Shown here: positions 1-11,778 of the stretch, piece by piece
Layout of the letters: every line of letters begins with the position of its first letter
How positions within the stretch are numbered: the first letter of the stretch is position 1
Source of the DNA: Pseudocercospora fijiensis CIRAD86
Lineage: Eukaryota > Ascomycota > Dothideomycetes > Mycosphaerellales > Mycosphaerellaceae
Assembly: GCF_000340215.1 (NCBI RefSeq)
Contig: NW_006921538.1
Coordinates: 1,550,001 to 1,614,000, forward strand
Length of the DNA: 64,000 nt
Direction: 5' to 3'
The notes under the pieces: generated by a model
Seen by the model: only the letters and a program-made list of their open reading frames with translations
Databases searched by the model: none
What the model was told of the DNA's origin: nothing
Translations under genes and position numbers: made by a program

Positions 1-1811
1 GTAAGAGTTCGCCTAAGAAAGTAGGAAGATTAACTTGCTATACGTATAGTAAGGAAGGCTATATAGCACGGAACTGCCGCGGCAAGAATATAGTACGACG
101 CGAACAGTTTAATATAATACAACGAAAGGACTCGGGTAGAGAAGGCTACTAAATAGTAGTAGAGCTATACTCTATTAATAACGCGCCGAGGACCTACGTA
201 GAGGTCGTAAAGAAAGAGCTACGACAAATCTATATAATAGCACGACGATAAGAACCCGTATATAGAGCCCTTTACTAGAGATTCTATTACGACGACTAAT
301 ACTAAATTCATTATTCTACTAAAGTAGAAGCAGGATTCTTCCCTTAGATTAGGCGACTCGTACGAGAAGATGCGAAATCCTAGTTAGAAGAAGAAACAAT
401 TGATAAATCTTGCTTAGATGCCGATAATAAAGAAAACCGAGATCCGGAAGCTTTATTCCCTCCCGGGGAGGAGTTAGGAGCTATCCTAGAAGTACCGGAG
501 TCCCCTTAGTAAGAGGAGGAATAGTAAGAAGATTTAGAAGGAAGTCTAGATACCGAGGAAGAAACTACGAATAAAGAGAGTAAAGATGAATTCGGGATTA
601 ATAACGATACGATCCTTATATTTATAATAGATACACCTATAGCAGCGCGAACAATCGCCTTATATCTAGTACGCAAATACGAGGAAATGTTTCTAAAGGT
701 TAACGGACAACGGAAGGTCGATCCTATCCAATTTGATTATTTCTAGATAAGCTTACGGGCAAAATTCTAGAATTACCCCCGGATACCTATAGACTATACG
801 TACTATAACTTTATTACGGAGCGAGTACCGATAGGAAGCATAATTACGCCCTACGGATACGTCCTACCCGACGAAAGGACGATTATTACTTAAGACATAC
901 GTTAGACGGTTTAGCGATTAAATTAGCAATACTAAAAGGCTATAGCAGCGTAGGGACGGGACGCATGCAACGATACCCTTAAGGAAAAATTATATGCCGA
1001 AGAAGCACGAACGGTAGGACTACGGATCCGTAACTAGTTAGAACAACGTTAGGCTACTAATTAGTCGGGAAACGGACCAACTCTCTAGATTAGAGTGTTC
1101 TAAGAGAGTTCCTTAATACCGAAAGCGCTCAAGCATTAATAGCAGTCTTCTGCACGAAAGTTATCGTTAACGGGCACCCGACGAGTACATTAATAGATTC
1201 CGGAGCGAGCGGGAACTTTGCCTCCGAATTATTCGTTAAAAGCCGAGGGATCGCAACCCGAAGTAGAAGAGAAGGAGCGTATAAACTTATAGCAGTAGAT
1301 AGGTTACCGCTACCTAGTATAGAACGAGAAACGATACCGTTACTACTAGCTATCTAACAGCACTACGAGGAGATTGTCTTAGATGTTACTAATATAGCTA
1401 GTTATAACATTATATTAGGTATACCTTAGTTGAGAAAGTATAACCTAGTCGTAGACTAGAGAAAAGGAGTACTTATATTTAAGGAATGCGACTATATAAT
1501 CGGCATTTAACCTATATAGCGGTAGCGTTCGTAGGCAGATAAGATTGATAAACGCAGGGCGACTCGTAAGACGTTTACGTCGATAGGAATTACGGAGAAC
1601 CGTATTCAACCCGGATCGATACTACCGTTAGGTTAGGAGGGTTATAATAATGATTACGGGAAGGATAGAAGTTATACGCTATCGAAGAATGAAACTAGAA
1701 TCTCGGACCTAGACATTCCTAAAGAGTATACTAAGTAGAAGCGACTCTTTAAAGAGGAGAGAGGCAAGGCAGCCTTACTTAAACACTAACTATAGGATTA
1801 TAAAATACACT
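1..1811 (+). pseudogene. 5' part of outer element: gag C-terminus and protease
   Basis: The segment encodes a CCHC zinc-knuckle relic near its start and a retroviral-type aspartic protease around 1,190-1,330, with the active-site triplet in the context LIDSGASGNF. The stretch between them is acidic and broken by many TAG codons. After 1,330 the frame continues towards the reverse transcriptase and then stops abruptly at the TACAG target site of the inserted element. The matching 3' half resumes at 8,993. Both halves share the same RIP pattern, so much of the mutation could have happened after or at the same time as the insertion. Confidence 0.75.
36..77 (+). other. gag CCHC zinc knuckle with two ligands lost
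   Basis: The 14-codon segment keeps the spacing C-x2-C-x4-H-x4-C, but the second Cys position reads TAT (Tyr) and the His position reads TAT (Tyr). The first and last Cys (TGC) are intact. TGT to TAT and CAC/CAT to TAC/TAT are exactly the changes expected from CpA-to-TpA mutation on one or other strand. Confidence 0.7.
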
Positions 1812-1816
1812 TACAG
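1812..1816. repeat. Left 5-bp target-site duplication (TACAG) of inner element
   Basis: TACAG here directly precedes the left LTR, and the same five bases follow the right LTR at 8,988-8,992. A 5-bp duplication is typical of Ty3/gypsy integration. Confidence 0.75.
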
Positions 1817-2012
1817 TGTGAGAAGGGTATGTTAGTAGGTAGATAGGGTAGTAGTAGGTATAGGTAGTATTCGATAAGGATCTAGGAGGAGAGGGAGGAA
1901 GGCAGGAGAGTTGGCCTAACGCTAAGCGCCAAGCCCTGCCTAAGGTACTAAGACCCTAGCTTCACTCGGCCTAATTACATACCAATCACGTGTAGCCTCT
2001 TTAGCTCTAATA
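1817..2012 (-). repeat. Left LTR of inner element
   Basis: The sequence matches 8,792-8,987 over 196 bp with almost only C/T or G/A differences. Its + strand begins TGTGAGAAGGG and ends CTCTAATA, where the sister copy ends CTCTAACA. The expected TG...CA ends are therefore recoverable once RIP transitions are allowed for. Confidence 0.85.
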
Positions 2013-3329
2013 CACGCTTCCCTTCTAAAGGCCGCGCCCTCGTAGCCTGTCTATATTCTACGACCTCCATTGCCGCTAACTTAGCAAGTCTAATAAGCTG
2101 CTTAGCCCGTACTGAATTAAACACTTAACTACCTAATTATATAACTATGTCAAACCTTACCTCTAAATAATACAATGTATAACTCTAACTACGCTATCTC
2201 TATATATAATAAACTATAAAGTGATATATATCTATAAGAATTAAGGGCCTTCGACTAATTATAATACGAGCGCGTCTTCCCTACTGTAATAGGTAGACGT
2301 ACGAGGTATTGCAGCCCTGCCTCCGCTCTAAGTAATGTCGTACCGAGTTCTCTACGTCTACTCTAAAAGACCTAGAAATGTCCGCTCCGAGGGTTTGTCC
2401 GTTCCGAGGGTTGTTCTTGTTATTCGTAGTTTCGTTAGCCCTAATTAGCTAGGTTTAGTAGCCTTTAAGTGTCAATCTTATCTTATCTTTTCAAAAAACA
2501 CAGCTCGTCTAGTTTCTATAAGTAAAGGCTATTATAAGTGTAGTAGTGGAGGTTCGCCTCGCTTAAAGGGTTAGATAGATCGAGGAGTAACCTATTGTCC
2601 GCAAGATCGACCCCGGCTAGCTTAGCTCTATAGTTTTGCCCTTAGTTAGTCTATTAGTCGCTCAATCTTTTAACTTAGTTAAAGTTTTAACTTAGCCTTA
2701 AGGTTTTAATTAAACCTTTAACAGGCTTAAAGCTTTAATTAAAGTTTTAATTAAAGGTGCCTTAGGCTCGTAGTATAGGTAAGGTTGTGTCTATAGGCGT
2801 AGCGACAACAGTAAGTAATATTAACAATAGCAGCGCTAGTCGTCTTAGCGCTAACTTTACCTTCTTTAACTAACAACAACTCAGCAATACCGCTACTAAT
2901 ATAGCGGTGTCCTTCCTTTCTTAAATAGTAGCATACTCCGCAACACTGTTACTAATATAGCCGCGCCGGCCGCGCCGTCGTTATCATTACTATCGCTATT
3001 CACGCGCGCGCCGTCCTCGTAGATCGCCTAGGCCTCAAAGCCTCGACAGAATAAAGGAACAAAAGGGGGACCTATAGGGCGCGTTAGTAGAGAGGTAGTT
3101 TCCTAGAAGAGTAGCGAATAGTTAACGCGTTATAGCGCGCTTGTTAACACTTAGTGCGCGTTCACCCTAGTAGTGTAGTCTTATTGTCCTTTATTGCTAA
3201 CAATTGCTTGCCTCTAATTAGTTAGCTAATAGCACCCCGGGGGTAGCATTGTTCCTAGGCTTAGTAGTAACATTATAGGCATTATAAGCTCTTAGCCTTC
3301 TTAGTGTTCTTTACGCTAGTCTAATACTT

Positions 3330-3480
3330 ATCTAACAACTTAGTTATATCTTTAAACGAGTCTTTAGCCTCCTATAAGTCCTATTTAGGTAAATAGCCTT
3401 GCTATCTTAATAGGTACTCCTTCTTGCCCTACCTAGTCCGATGCTTTAGGATACGTTCTATAGACTATAGCTCTTCGCTA
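3330..3480 (-). pseudogene. Chromodomain relic of inner element
   Basis: On the - strand the frame reads as SIERILKHR, then KKEYLLR-stop-QGYLP, with later Trp positions as TAG. This is the pattern of the C-terminal chromodomain that chromoviral integrases use to target heterochromatin. It shows that the inner element, like the outer one, belongs to the chromovirus branch. Confidence 0.65.
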
Positions 3481-4199
3481 TTAGCTAGTATGTCCTCGGA
3501 TTTAGCAGGTGCTTCATCGCCTTCGCGCTAGTAGTATAGTTTAAAGAGGGAGATATAGAAGGTATTATAGATAGTATAATAAGGTAGAAGCTATAACTAG
3601 TAGGCCTAGCTATTGCCCTTCGGTTCTCAGATGCGAAATAGGCTAATGTATCTTAGTGCGAGCTTGGGCCTTGTTTTACTATTAGGCGATAGGTGTTTGC
3701 GGATGCGGAGGTTCTTAGTGCTAAGCATAACTATATCGCCTTGTTTGAAGGTTATTAGTGTATAACGCTTATCGTAGTAGGCCTTTTAGTATTCTTAAGC
3801 CTTTGTTAACTTCTCAGCCATCTTAGCATAGATTTCTCGCATCTTCTAGACACGTTCTATTGCCGCTAGTGTCTCTAGTACTTAACGCGCTTCCCTTTCC
3901 TTACGCTCGGCCTCGAGCGAGGTAAATAGATCTTATAGCAACGCGGCGTTTTGACCTATTATAGCTATATATAGTAAAACCTTGGTTGATAAGTGTACAC
4001 TGTTGTTATACACGAATTCTGTAGGCTATAGGAGGTTGACCCAATCCTTAGGATTCTCGTTAATGTAACTGCGTAGGTACTGCTATAGGGTAGTATTCTA
4101 TCTCTCTGTTTAACCGTTAGTCTATAGATAGAAGGCTATTAATAGCCGATGCTTCAGTCTTAGCTATAGGCATATTTCGCTCTAATAGTGCGATATGAA

Positions 4200-7151
4200 T
4201 GTCGAGCCCCTATCGGAGACTATCCCCTTAGGTGTTCCCTAATAGGTACAGAAGATGTCAGTCTATAGCGCCTCTACTATATTAATAGCAGTCCAATCCT
4301 TGCGAGCAGGAATGTAGCGAGCACCCTTAGTAAATCGGTCTACAATGACTAGTATAGCGTTAAAGACGTCTTTACTTCCTCTTCGCTTAGTAGGGGGAAG
4401 ACCTGTAATAAAGTCTATTATAAGCTCTGCAAAAGGCTTCTTTAGAACAGGGAGTGAAGACAACTCGCTAAATAGCAAGTGCTTAGGTGCTTTGACTCGT
4501 TAACACACGGTATACGTATTTACGTAGTCCTTTATGTCCCGCTTACTATTTAGCTAGTAGTATGTGCGCGATAGTAGCTCGTACGACCTCTCTATGCTAT
4601 AGTAACCGGCAAGCTCACTATTATAGTGTCGCTTAAGAAGTTCTTGTCTAATCGATTGTTTAGCGGGGATATAGTATCTGCCCTTAAACCTTAAGTAACC
4701 TTTGTCGTCGATCGACTAATTACTCTTGCTAGATCGAGTCTTTCGCCTACTTACAAGCTTGTCTATACGTTTAGTAGCAAAGGCGTCCCTCTGCTAAGCC
4801 CGTAATAGCTCATCTATAAACGATTAACTATCCCTATTTACAAGGTTATTTAATAGTACTCTCGCTGTTAAACGAGGTACGTATTGTATATATCTAATAG
4901 TACTAGTAGCCGGATCAACTGTATTAGTGCTTTAATCGCTGTTACTATATATAGCGATATCGACTAGGGAGTTATTATAACTTCTCCTGTCTATGTCCTT
5001 AGCTCTTACCTTAATACGCACTATTAATATAGTAAGAGCATTAATATGCTTCAAGCCGTCGCGGAGTCCGGTAAGCCGCTTATCCTACGCGTACTTATTA
5101 ATAATACGGGCTATAGCAATCTTATGCTACAGGGTTAGAAACAATAAATTAATAGATTACTAAGTCCCGCTATCGTAATCAGGTCGCCTCGATAGGCTAT
5201 TAGTAGGGTTGCTTACGCCTAGCCGATATAATATATCAAAATCAAACCTAGCGAGGTAGACGGCCTATCTAGCCTATCGACCTATAACCCTAGTAACCTT
5301 CGTGATTCCACGGAGGTTGTTATAGTCCGTATAGACCTAAATAGTATACTAGGCACTATCGAGATAGTAGCGCTAGTGCTTGAAGGCTTTAACAATAGCT
5401 AAGAGCTCTTGCTCGTAGGTCTCGTAGCGACGCTTAGCATCAATTATCTTCCTCGAGAAGAAGGCAATTAGGTGCTAGTAATTGTTATTAGCCTGTTACG
5501 ATATAATAGCTAATATAGCAAACTGCGAAGCGTTAGTCTTAATGCGGATCTGTTTGCTTAGTACAAAATAGTGCAACAAGGGGACTTTAGTAAAGCGCCG
5601 CTTCAAACCGTTAAAAGCGGCTCTCGCTCTATTAGTCTATTTAAATTCTCTAGTCGGGTTGGCCTTAGTTTTAGTGAGCTTAGTTAGGGGCATTACATGC
5701 CGTAAATAGCCCTTAATAAAGCGACGATAGAAATTAGCGAAGCCGAGGAACGACTGCAGCTCCTTAATTGACGTAGGAATAGGCCATTTAGTAATAGTTT
5801 TGATCCGATTAGGATTAGCCTTAACACCCTCGGTTAAAATAAGGAAGCTAAGGAAGGATACCTCCTTAGCAGCAAAGGTGTATTTAGAAGGCTTGCAATA
5901 TAGGCTATAGGCCTATAGGCGGTCGAGGACCTTTCGTACTATAGCCTAGTGTTCTGCAATATTAGGTAAGTATGTATAAACTAGGATGTTATCTAGGTAA
6001 ACTATATAGAGGTGATCTAATAGGCCTAAGAGGGCCCGATTAATGTAGGACTGGAATGTAGCAGGGGCATTAGCTAGCCTAAATAGCATAACTAAGTACT
6101 TAAAATAGCTATAACGAGTGCGAAAGGCTGTCTTCTATTCGTCGCCCTTACGGATGCGGATGCGATAGTATACATCCTTAATGTCTAATATAGTGTAGTA
6201 GTAGGCACTAGAAAGGCGATCGAGAGTCTCATTAATAAGCGGAAGTAGACAGCGGTCTTTAATAGTGATAGCATTAAGTCTACGGTAATTAACACATAGG
6301 CGTAGGCTACTATCCTTCTTTAGTACGAATAGGATAGGGGCACTAGCAGGGCTGTTACTGTACCGTATCCGGCTATTAGCTAGGTTTTCCTCTAGATACT
6401 CGCGTAATATAGCAAGCTCTCGTTTACTAAGGTTATAGAGGGGGCTAAAAGGAACCTCTTTGCCCTCTATAATGTTAATCTTATAATCCGTCTCTTTGAA
6501 TATAGGCAATGTCGATGCTAAGTGGTGTTTGAACACATTAATATAGGTCTCTCGAATAGGCTCTAGTATGCGAGCAAGCTAATTAGGGTCTATGCTATTA
6601 GGGGGTACAGGTTCATCGTTATTACTACCGAGCAGGTCGGTAGTTAGATTAGCTAAGGCGGAGGCTAGTATTAGGTTGCTAATAAACAGGACCCTAATAT
6701 CGTTAGGATACTCGCTAATGTCGATGTGTTTAATGTCCTCTTTCCTAGCGATTCTAAATCGCTATTATTAACTGCCTAAGTCTATAACTACAGCATAGTA
6801 CTTAAGAACAGGGTTACTAATAACAATGTCGGATAGGAGGCTGTCTATATCTACCGCGTAGGCAGTGAAGTTTAGTAGGCGTTTATTTCCGAGGTCGTCT
6901 TTTAGAACTATAGGAACATAGTAGGCCCTATAGGTTAAGTGCCGAGCGTTATTAAACTAAGTAAGGGTTAGTAGGTTAGTCTTCGGCAGTTGTCGAAGGT
7001 CTAATTGCTTAGCTAGGCGATGGCTAATAAGGGCGCTAACTGAATTTCCTAGGTCTAGCGTAACCTTAGTCTTATAGTTGTTCCTATATGTATCTCCTAC
7101 GAGATAGGTGCGTATAATGGCTAGCACTATGTCGATGGTTTTACGCCGCAT
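4200..7151 (-). pseudogene. pol relic of inner element (PR-RT-RH-IN)
   Basis: Open stretches surviving between RIP stops are diagnostic. 7,151-6,957 carries the protease-like segment with a D-x-G context. 6,536-6,135 carries reverse transcriptase, including LRLCVNYRRLN and the block TILDIKDVYYRIRIRKGDE. 5,350-5,220 carries the end of RNase H. 4,478-4,263 carries the integrase core with FAELIIDFITGLPPT and VDRFTKGARYIPA. These blocks are in the usual Ty3/gypsy order. The gene is dead because many Trp codons between the blocks are TAG. Confidence 0.85.
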
Positions 7152-7292
7152 AAGGCTAATAGTTAGTACGGCGCTTACTCTTTTTTCGACTAATAAGAAG
7201 GTTGGCCTATAGGGGTAGCGTTAGCTGCTAAAAGGTGCTTTTCGGTGTTCGGCGGCAGCACGGTCGATTCGGGCCTAGTCCTTAGGTTTGTC

Positions 7293-7334
7293 GCATTGGC
7301 CTAGTAGATAGCTAGTGCTGTTATAGTTAAAGCA
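7293..7334 (-). other. gag zinc knuckle of inner element, same two ligands lost
   Basis: Read on the - strand, the C-x2-C-x4-H-x4-C motif has Tyr (TAT) at the second Cys and Tyr (TAT) at the His, while the first and last Cys survive. The lesion is the same as at 36-77 in the outer element. Confidence 0.65.
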
Positions 7335-8791
7335 CTTCAATCCGGTCGGGAGATTGTTGCCGTAGCTATTGTTACTACTATTGTTAGTCGAGCGGTTAGC
7401 ATTGTAGGGATACGAGCCCCTTCTACGGCCCCTATTACGGCCTCCTCTATATAGCCGTCGGCTACGGCTTCTCCTACGGTCGTTGCTACTGTTCCTATTG
7501 TTAGCACTATTGTTCTAGTAGGAACCTTAGTTTCCTCCGCGGCTACGATAGGTAGCTAGGCGTATCTTAGATTCCAACCGTTATTAGAGCTATACTATAC
7601 GCTCTATAGTCTCGACTTTAACTATAAATTGAATGCGTATAAGATTAGTCTGTTTAAACACACGGCGGCGGTCTAATTTAAGGACCAATTCCTATCGCAA
7701 TTTAGGGCGTATTTCGGAAATCTAGATAGAGTCGGTCTTAGCTAGCAAATCGTCCTCGAGGGTCTTTAAATAGGCCTTAAATAAGCGGGCCGATTGATTA
7801 GTCTTTTGTTTAGCTCGAAGGTATTAGTCCTAAGCGTGTTGTTGCCTTAGTATAGGGTTTCTAAGGGTGTCTAGTATAATAGTCTTATAGTCTTACTACT
7901 AAACAGCGGTCTAGTCGTAAAGGGAATCAAAATAGTCATCCTATATACGCTTTAGGTCGCCATTGATATACTGCATAGCGTATACGACTAAGGAATAGTC
8001 GTCTAGTAGCGCTCTTAGTGCGTTGCGCTAGTTAAGCTTATAGTCACGGATGTAGTCGTTGTACTGCTTTCGGCTAGAGCTATTAAACACGGTACAGTCC
8101 TTAAGTTTAGCATCCTTCTTCTAGACTAGAACTGATAGCGAGGAAGGCCCTGCTATCGGCTTAGTGTTAGTTGTTAGGGCCTCCTAAAGGCGGCGAATCT
8201 CGAGGAGATTATCCTTTAGCTATTGTTCTTAACGTAGGGTAGTAAGCCTGTTTTAGGTAGCTTCTTGAAGTCTCGCTACTAGCTAGGGCCCAAAGGCTGG
8301 TTAGCTATATCGACGGTTAATAATATTGTTAAGAATGTCGTCGACAGGCAATTCTAGGTCGTTACCTAGAATTACAGGTTCTTCTTTAATAGGCTCTCCG
8401 GTAGGCCCTTTAGTAGGAGGCACTTTAGCAGGCACTTTAGCGGGAACTGTGCTACTAGCGTTGTCATTGCTAGCGCTACTAGCGGCAGCACGGTTGTTGT
8501 TGCTTCGTAATAAGCCCGCTATTGTAAGGGGTAACACTAATAATATATTATAGGCCCCTAAGATGCGGATGTAGCGGAATTAGTAGATATCGGCTTAGTG
8601 CGATTGACTCGGTGTAATAGGCCGTATAGAAGGCCTTGCTTAATGATTAGTACGGTTGTTTCGATAGAATAGTACGTATAGGTCCCGTTCTTCGGGCGCA
8701 ATATAGTTAGATTAGTTGTTGTAGCTATACCGCTAAAAGCTTGAAATAAGGACTATCTAGCTGCTGCCCTTAAAGGGTAGATCGAATACTG

Positions 8792-8987
8792 TATAAGAAG
8801 GGTATATCAGTAGGTAGATAGGGTAGTAGTAGGTATAGGTAGTATTCGATAAGGATCTAGGAGGAGAGGGAGGAAGGCAGGAGAGTTAGCCTAACGCCAA
8901 GCGCCAAGCCCTGCCTAAGGCACTAAGACCCTAGCTTCACTCGGCCTAATTATATGCTAATTACGTGTAGCCTCTTTGGCTCTAACA
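8792..8987 (-). repeat. Right LTR of inner element
   Basis: This 196-bp copy matches 1,817-2,012. Its left end reads TATAAGAAGGG where the sister copy has TGTGAGAAGGG, which are two G-to-A transitions, and its right end reads CTCTAACA. Because the element is on the - strand, this is its 5' LTR. Confidence 0.85.
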
Positions 8988-8992
8988 TACAG
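8988..8992. repeat. Right 5-bp target-site duplication (TACAG)
   Basis: This repeats the five bases at 1,812-1,816. The outer element's coding sequence resumes immediately to the right. Confidence 0.75.
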
Positions 8993-11700
8993 CCTAGGAA
9001 AGAGCCTCTATAGGGACCCTTATACGCAATGTCTAAGAAAGAGCTTAAAACCCTAGACAAGTAGCTAAAAGAGAAATTAGAAAAAGGCTAGATACGGAAG
9101 TCGACATCCTCGGCAGCCTTACTAGTAATGTTCGTTCCGAAAGCCGGATTAGACGAAGGACGGCTAGTAGTCGATTTTAGACGACTTAACGACATTATAA
9201 TTAAGAATCGGTACCTACTACCGAACATCGAAGAAATGCAAGACCGATTAACTAGATTAGACTAATATACGAAGATTGACCTACGCGATGCGTTTTATAT
9301 AATACGTATAGCAGCTAGATACGAATAGATAATAGCATTCCGAACAAGATATAGGCTTTACGAATTCTTAGTTATGCCTATAGGACTTACAAATGCCCTA
9401 GCGTTATATTAAGACCTTGTAAACGAAGTCCTCCGAGACCTTCTAGATATATACGTTATCGCATATATAGACGATATCCTAGTCTATACTAAAGGAGCTC
9501 TCGCGGACTATATACGAATAGTGTAGGACGTCTTTAAACGATTTACTTAAGTAGGATTTAAGACTGCACCTAAGAAATGCGAATTCTATAAGAAGGAAGT
9601 CAAATTCCTAGGATTTATTATTAGCACTATAGGAATTAGGATCGATCTAGAAAAAACCAAGTTAATACAGGAATAGCTAACGCCTATATGCGTTAAAGAC
9701 GTACAATCATTCCTAGGATTAGCTAACTATAACAGAAAATTCATCGAGGGCTACTTTAAGATAGCGGCACCCCTTACGGAGCTTATAAAGAAAGACAAGC
9801 AATAGAACTAGAGTACGAAGGAAGACGAAGCGTTTAGGTAACTAAAGAAGCAATGCGTTTCTGCGCTAACGCTACGATTATTCGATAGGAGTAAGGTAGT
9901 CTAGATAGAAACAGACGCGTCGGATAGGGCTATAGGAGTATGCCTTATATAGGAGTATAACGGGAAACGATACCCGGTAGCCTATTACTCGAGAAAGATA
10001 TTACCCGCGGAATAGAACTACGACATCTATAATAAGGAGCTACTTGCAATAGTTACATTACTGTAATACTAGCGAGTATACGCGGAAGGAGCACTAAGTC
10101 TTACGATTCTTTCTAATTATAAGAATCTAACTTACTTTACTACGACTAAAGTACTAACCCGAAGATAGGCCCGCTAGTCGGAGCTACTAGGACAGTATAA
10201 GTTCGAAATCCGCTATACCCTAGGACGCGAGAACGGACGAGCCGACGCACTAAGCCGCCGTAGCGACTATATAGAGGGTTACGAACTAGTATAGCAGCAG
10301 ATATTAAAAGCAAACTAAGACGGAAGCCTTAGTGCTAATATAAAAGAATTTAACTATATTATACGAGTTCTTTAGGATATAGAAGAACAGTTTCCAATCG
10401 AATATAGGAAATACTAAGTACCTAAGGAACGAGTTACGGAGTGTATACGACAACACTACGACGGACTAGAAAATAGATACCCTAGAGTTTCAAAAACAAT
10501 AGAACTAATTAAGCGAAGCTTCGGATTCCTATACATGCGACAACGAGTTCTAGAATATATTAAGAAATGTCTACAATGTTAGCGTAATAAGGCTAATAGA
10601 CACGCTAGATATAGACATATCTAATTTAGGACGCTACTAGATAAACTATAGGACGAGGTTATAATAGACTTTATTACGAAACTACCGAAGTCTAAGGATC
10701 CGGTTACAGGACATAGCTACGACATAATACTTATTATAGTCGATAGGCTTACGAAATACGCACACTTTATTCCTACTAACGAAGCAAGTACGGTAGAGCA
10801 ACTCGGATACCTCGTACTAGATAGACTTGTACGATACTACGGATTTCCAAAGACCTATATTACGGATAGAGATAAGCTCTTTATATCAAACTACTAGAAG
10901 ACGCTTATAGCGACACTTAGAATTAAGCACAAGCTATTAACGGTATACTATCTACAGACAGACGGCTAAACGGAAGTTAAGAATTAGGCCTTAGAAGTAT
11001 ACTTACGGCACTACGTTAACTACGTACAAAACAATTAGGCATCGCTATTGCCTATAGCACAACTTGCACTAAACAACCAACAATCTAAGACTACGAAAGA
11101 GACACTATTCTTCGCTAATTTTAGGAAACATCCGCAGCTATTTAGGGAATAGTATTTATAGCATCTATACGCGGATAAAGCGATAGTCGCTTTAGAGGAC
11201 TTAAAGCAGGTATATAAGGAATTATAAAGGGCAATTGCCGAGTCTCAAGAAAAGATTACGGGGCTATATAATACTAAACGAAAAATGGCATCTTAGCTAA
11301 AAAAGGGGGATAAGGTCTACCTCCTAACAAAGAATCTAAAAACCCGGAGATCGACTAAGAAACTAGACTACGTTAAAGTCGGGCCATTTTTGATTAATAA
11401 GCCTAAAGGACTAGTTAATTACCGACTCAAACTACCGGACGACGCAAAAATCCACCTAGTATTCTATATCTCTATACTAGAACCTGTAGACGCCGAAACA
11501 CCGTGTTAAGAAACATTTCACTTCCAACCTAAGGAAGAAAACGAGTTTAAAGTCGAAAAGATCCTAGATTAGTAAGGTTAGAAATACCTTATCAAATAGA
11601 AAGGATACCTATATTTAGAAAACACCTAGGAACTAAAAGAAAACCTGCAGAACTATTAGCAGATAATTAAAAAATTTCAAAACCGAACAAAAAAGAAATA
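8993..11700 (+). pseudogene. 3' part of outer element: RT, RNase H, integrase, chromodomain
   Basis: The frame reads LVVDFRRLN near 9,170, then the polymerase box AYIDDILVYT near 9,460, which matches the YxDD catalytic motif. RNase H follows with ETDASD near 9,910. The integrase HHCC zinc-binding region is around 10,420-10,610, and the core with VDRLTKYAHFIPT is around 10,740. The terminal chromodomain near 11,550 has the VEKIL and KYLIK-stop-KGY blocks. Stop codons sit at positions where relatives have Trp or Gln. The frame ends with a TAA at about 11,698. Confidence 0.85.
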
Positions 11701-11701
11701 A

Positions 11702-11778
11702 CTAGTATAGGAATTGAACCTACGACCTCTTAAACCCTATCGATTATAGCGCCTTAGAGTTCTTAACGACCTAGGGTA
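11702..11778 (-). pseudogene. tRNA-like relic abutting the chromovirus pol stop
   Basis: On the - strand the segment looks like a decayed tRNA. It has a T-arm with 7-base loop TTCAATT closed by GTAGG/CCTAT (one G:T pair), a CTAAGGCGC stretch like the D-arm end of leucine-type tRNAs, and an extended 11-base variable region. The anticodon loop lacks the usual U33 and the acceptor strands do not pair well. It could be a RIP-mutated tRNA-derived sequence carried by the retroelement, or a chance resemblance. Confidence is low. Confidence 0.25.

Larger units (their letters stand above)
1817..8987 (-). mobile_element. Inner Ty3/gypsy chromovirus, nested in the outer element
   Basis: This is a 7.17-kb element bounded by two 196-bp LTRs and flanked by the TACAG duplication. 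On the - strand the order is a gag-like region (about 8,540-7,400), CCHC knuckle (7,334-7,293), protease (about 7,150-6,950), reverse transcriptase (about 6,540-5,950), RNase H (about 5,480-5,200), integrase (about 4,900-4,200) and chromodomain (about 3,480-3,330). About 1.3 kb without recognisable coding lies between the chromodomain and the left LTR. Trp and Gln codons are widely converted to stops by RIP, so the element cannot encode a working polyprotein. Since it sits inside the outer element it must be the younger insertion. Confidence 0.88.
1..11700 (+). mobile_element. Outer Ty3/gypsy chromovirus, RIP-inactivated and split by a nested element
   Basis: This is a long terminal repeat retrotransposon read on the + strand. 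Its 5' LTR and the start of gag lie left of the window. In order I can read a gag zinc knuckle (36-77), an aspartic protease (about 1,190-1,330), reverse transcriptase (about 9,050-9,560), RNase H (about 9,890-10,270), integrase (about 10,430-11,100) and a C-terminal chromodomain (about 11,530-11,650). The order PR-RT-RH-IN-chromodomain is that of Ty3/gypsy chromoviruses. Nearly every Trp codon is TAG and many Gln codons are TAA/TAG, while the frame stays aligned, which indicates RIP rather than random decay. The coding region is interrupted by the inner element at 1,817-8,987. I could not identify its 3' LTR. Confidence 0.85.
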
